Notes under the pieces: generated by a model
The model's database searches: none
What the model was told of the DNA's origin: nothing
Seen by the model: the letters and a program-made list of their open reading frames with translations, nothing else
From: Nereocystis luetkeana
Taxonomy: Eukaryota; Sar; Phaeophyceae; Laminariales; Laminariaceae
DNA length: 64,000 nucleotides
Assembly: GCA_031213475.1 (NCBI GenBank)
Contig: JARUPZ010000007.1
Location: 7,311,586-7,375,585, forward strand
Reading direction: 5' to 3'
Position numbers and translations under genes: made by a program
Shown here: in pieces, positions 60,583 to 64,000 of the stretch
Layout of the letters: each line of letters opens with the position of its first letter
Numbering within the stretch: the stretch's first letter is position 1

Positions 60583-63266
60583 ATGAAGATCTCTGTGCTG
60601 GTCGCGTTCGTTGCCTGCACGGTGTCGAATCGCTCTCGGTGTGACGCATTCTACGGCTCAGTTCAAGTGATTCCCAGAACAAGACACCACTGCTTGTGCA
60701 GCGGCAGTAGCCGCAGCATCATCGACAGCAGGTGCTCTTCCCACACGAGCTACAACCACCGCCGCTCCCACCGCCGCAGCTCCCTCAAGGCGGCTAAGGG
60801 CGGAGGCGAGGAAGGGAAGAAGTTCAGCAGCAGCCCCAGTAGCTCGGATAGGCGTGACTTCGTGCGGGGCGCGGCGGTGGCACTCGGCGGCTGTTCTGCC
60901 ACGATCTTCGGCGGGGGCAGGAAGGCCTGGGGGGTAGGAACACAGCCCGGGGAGAGAACAACTGCGCCGCCAAATCCGCTGCTACTTGTGCCGGCTGTGC
61001 GCGCGAAGGTACGGGAACCGCTTGCAGCGGTAGTAGTGCATACTTATTGTGCTGTAACAGTTGATGGTGGCGTGTCGCGTGTACGGTACGTGAGGTCACC
61101 GTGTCTGTTGCCGTGTTGAAGAAACACGAGCTTGCGGGACGTGTGCGATCATGTAAAAATACCAAGCTCTGACTCGTCCCTACCTCCGTCGATCGAACGC
61201 ACTTGATTTCTTCTGCATATACTTGGAATGCTTGACTACCTCTTGACACCCAGTCGCCAGTGTGATGGCACGGAGAGGTGGGCTGTACGCCGGAGTCGTG
61301 CCGACAGCAATATGCAAGATTCCCCCCTCTGCTTCGAATAATCCATCAAGCAGTAGTGGCAGTCGTGGACTACGGAGCTGCCAAGCGTGAAGATAAAAAT
61401 ATCAAGCTTGGCAGACAGCTGACTGCCTTGCTAACAAACTGCCGGCACGGGGGCCCTAAATACCATAAATACCTGGTATCATATAAGCTCAATCTGCAAT
61501 CTTCGATACTGGTACAGCAGTATCACAAGGTTACGAATGCCCTCTAGGGTTTGTGGACTCCGAGTAAGGGTATGGAAGTCTTTCAGAACTTAAAGAAGTT
61601 CCAGGCAGGGGTATGGAAGTCTTGCAGAACTCACAGAAATTCCCCGTATTTTATGGACGTCCCATTTAGAAAACTCACAGAAGTTCCGCGCGGGTACGTG
61701 AATGTTGTACCCGTGTACCGTATCGGGTACCGGGTATATATATACCCCGGTATTTACCCTATTTTGCGGGTATTCACCCTACTCAAAGGCCGGGTACGAG
61801 TATGGGATGCCTTACCCATACCCCGGGTATTATGGCATGGGCGCACATGACTTCCAGAAGTTACGGGCATGGGTATGAATTCATACATACCTCACATAAG
61901 TCCCGGGTACAAGTATGAATATCGTACGGAGCTTACCGAAGTTCATTGTGGGGTAATACCCGAGTAAATACCCCGGATATGGTGCTGCATGTGCCATACA
62001 GAACACAGCGTTGCAGGTTATGTTAGCTTGATCTTTCATCCCTGCCTTTCCTGGTTGCCGTGCGTTGTGCCTTGTCTTAGTATCTGTTGCTGGTGGTACT
62101 GCTGCTCGTAGTGTCGTAGTGACCACTTTGTCTTACGATATACCGTTACGCTTAGTGTATGTACTCCGTAAAAGGCACCATTTACCTTGCAGGAGGAGGC
62201 ATGGGGTACTCTGTCGAATCTCCTACGAACTGTAGGTACGAATCATGTCACTGAAGGAAAAACCGCTGAACGGTGAGGTCCTCAGGTATCCATACCAGGT
62301 ATAGGATACCAGGTATAGCAATGTACGTACATCGACATGTTTCATGCTGGTACCCAACTTGCATGTTTTTCAAGTATAACATCAGCCGCCGACGTTCGCT
62401 GTTCAGTGCCCAACACCAGGGAGCCCTACGTGCCGTAGTGCTAGGACATTCATGGCACGCCCGTAGCATTCAGTGCGCACAGGCGTGTTGTATAGTTCCG
62501 CGGAGTTAATTGCTGTGTGGCGGCTGTAAAACCTTCAGTTGTTTTATTGTTGTCTTCATGCCCACGGCTGATGGCATGTTGCGAGCGACAGACCCAGAGG
62601 CAAGGCAGGACTTTGATGCCTGGTAAGGGATACCCAGAGGGTTCGAAAGGCTCGTACAGCACGATATTTACATAGGGCATACTAGACGTATCAAGTTAGT
62701 GCGTACTACTCGTACCACCACATGCTGGCATGCTTGCAAGAGGGCGCTCAATACTTTCATGAAACAATCGCCGCTACGAGGGGAGCGCTCTGTACCTGCG
62801 AACTATTGCGTGTGTCTCGTATTTTGTGACCACAGAGCTTGTATCTCTCTAGCATGAAGAGTCATCACGGATATTGGATGTGGTAGAGGTCGATGGGTAG
62901 GAAGAGCGGTGTAACATGAAGAATACACGCACACTCTAATTTGCTTTCTTCGACGGTATCCGAGCACCAACAACTCTAAACACCACCGCCCTCTGTCCTC
63001 GTCATACCCACCTGATGTCCCCACGTCCGAATCATACCGAGACGTTCTAATCGTACCGTCGCGCCCGCCAATACCAGCTAGCGGTGGAGGGGGTGCTGAA
63101 ACTGCTGAAGGATCCCTCCAAGTGGGACGAAGCGCGAGAGGCGCTCAAGTCACCCCCCCTGGCCCCGGCAGACTTCAAGACCTGCTTTCGTACGTACAGC
63201 GATGCGGACCCGGAGCAGCACCTGGCTTTCGACCTGTACCGAATACAGGCGCAAGAGGCCCTGAAG
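60583..63266 (+). CDS. Thylakoid-lumen protein with twin-arginine signal, possibly PsbQ-like; 3' end not resolved
   Basis: Exons 60583-61008 and 63078-63266 join in phase 0 (205 aa visible); a further exon must follow GTAATT at 63267, inside or beyond the window. MKISVLVAFVACTV...DA/FYGSV is a signal peptide with the complex-plastid Phe site (Phe at 23). A basic Ser/Arg-rich transit-like region follows. Then DRRDFVRGAAVALGG (RR at 90-91) is a twin-arginine signal, so the mature protein should cross the thylakoid membrane. The mature part reads NPLLLVPAVRAKLAVEGVLK, then LLKDPSKWDEAREALKSPPL and DFKTCFRTYSDA. It is helical and resembles the PsbQ four-helix family in layout (helix, DP-W-ARxxL, FKxxFxxYSD). 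That family call is tentative, and any small lumen protein is possible. Confidence 0.68.
61551..61965 (+). repeat. Degenerate tandem region with CAGAAGTTCC and GGGTATGGA units
   Basis: Roughly 55-60 bp units built on GGGTATGGAAGTCTT and CTCACAGAAGTTCC, interrupted by GGGTACCGGGTA-type stretches. In the intron of the lumen-protein gene. Confidence 0.6.
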
Positions 63267-64000
63267 GTAATTGGCATCGCCACCATCACGACCATCACCA
63301 TTATTGCCATTATTGTCATGGTCTTGGTCGTGATGATTATCGTCATCGTCTCTCGCGTTGTCGGCGGGCACTTGTTTTGTTTCTTCAGACGTAGGAATGA
63401 TGGGGTGGGGGCTGGATTCTTGTGCGTGCCACTGGGTATAGTTTCCTCACGTGCCGTGCTACCACAACTGCAATTGTTACTACTACTATACTACTGCGTA
63501 CAGCTGTGGTTCTAATGAGTGCCCCCGCCTTTTAGGCGAAACTCGTAATCGTCGGACAGATGCCACCCGGATCTGGCGAGCAGTTACTTCTCGTATCGCC
63601 CGGCAGGGGTGCCGTAAGGCACGCACTCGATCGACCGCCGGCTGGAGGTCTGGTCTTGGCCTGTATAAGACCAAAACCCAGGATCGTCGTTCACATTATC
63701 AACCGCCATCATTAATTACGGTCGAAATAAGTAAAGCTGCGGTTGGCTGAAATCGCGTCGCCGATTGATGTTATATACTACCAGTACAGTACCACTATGT
63801 CCATAAAATAAGGACCGCTTGCATATTGATATTAAATATAAACGGTTTTATATTTCGGGAGGTATTGGAACCCAAGTATATCTACCTCAAAAGTGGCAAG
63901 TGCGATCGTAGCAACCCTCTGGGAATCGAGCGTGCAACAACCGTACGCGTCTTCTCATGCTGCGCACGTGTCGTGCATATATATATATATATACATACTA
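63267..64000 (+). other. Right-edge intron sequence, no exon confirmed
   Basis: Begins with CAT/CAC triplets (63283-63350). TTTTAG at about 63530 is followed by an open frame of about 60 codons (KLVIVGQMPPGSGEQ), but it shows no similarity to the first two exons' family, so I do not add it to the gene. A TA run lies at 63978-63992. Confidence 0.4.

Noticed and set aside
63534-63700. Third exon of the lumen-protein gene (KLVIVGQMPPGSGEQ)
   Set aside because: Acceptor and phase fit, but the composition is unlike the helical lumen protein and no PsbQ-like features continue.

Overview
This is intron-rich nuclear DNA of a photosynthetic eukaryote. Three predicted proteins begin with a signal peptide followed at once by a phenylalanine-containing cleavage site (G/FVAP, A/FGVA, A/FYG) and a basic, Ser/Ala-rich stretch. 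That is the bipartite plastid address of algae with a secondary, red-lineage plastid (the ASAFAP-type motif). Long introns (0.1 to 8.4 kb), GC-rich exons and abundant small DNA-transposon derivatives fit an ochrophyte, most like a brown alga. The species assignment is inference.

Five host genes can be assembled from exons whose phases match at every junction. (1) A mitochondrial 2-oxoglutarate/malate-type carrier on the minus strand (356-5841, 3' end beyond the left edge). (2) Divergent from it across about 400 bp, a 15-exon GRAM-VASt sterol-transfer-type protein on the plus strand (6240-33834, about 1088 aa). (3) Convergent with it, a plastid-addressed dehydroascorbate reductase/GST on the minus strand (39525-53044, 8 exons). 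(4) A plastid-addressed RBBP9-family hydrolase-like protein on the minus strand (55390-60257, 5 exons) whose catalytic Ser and His appear to be lost. (5) Divergent from it across 325 bp, a thylakoid-lumen protein with a twin-arginine signal on the plus strand (60583 to beyond the right edge).

The rest is introns and intergenic DNA full of repeats: a pair of inverted tRNA-headed SINEs, a 748-bp hairpin element, a 1.26-kb hAT-type element with a perfect 8-bp target duplication, a PIF/Harbinger remnant nested in another inverted-repeat element, several two-copy MITE families, a C-tract repeat that occurs in introns of two genes, minisatellites and microsatellites. No LTR element, virus-derived gene, CRISPR array or operon was found.

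Functionally the genes are separate: metabolite exchange across the mitochondrial inner membrane, lipid transfer at membrane contacts, ascorbate recycling in the plastid, and two little-known plastid proteins that may share a bidirectional promoter. Exon boundaries come from reading frame, splice consensus and family similarity, without transcript evidence.
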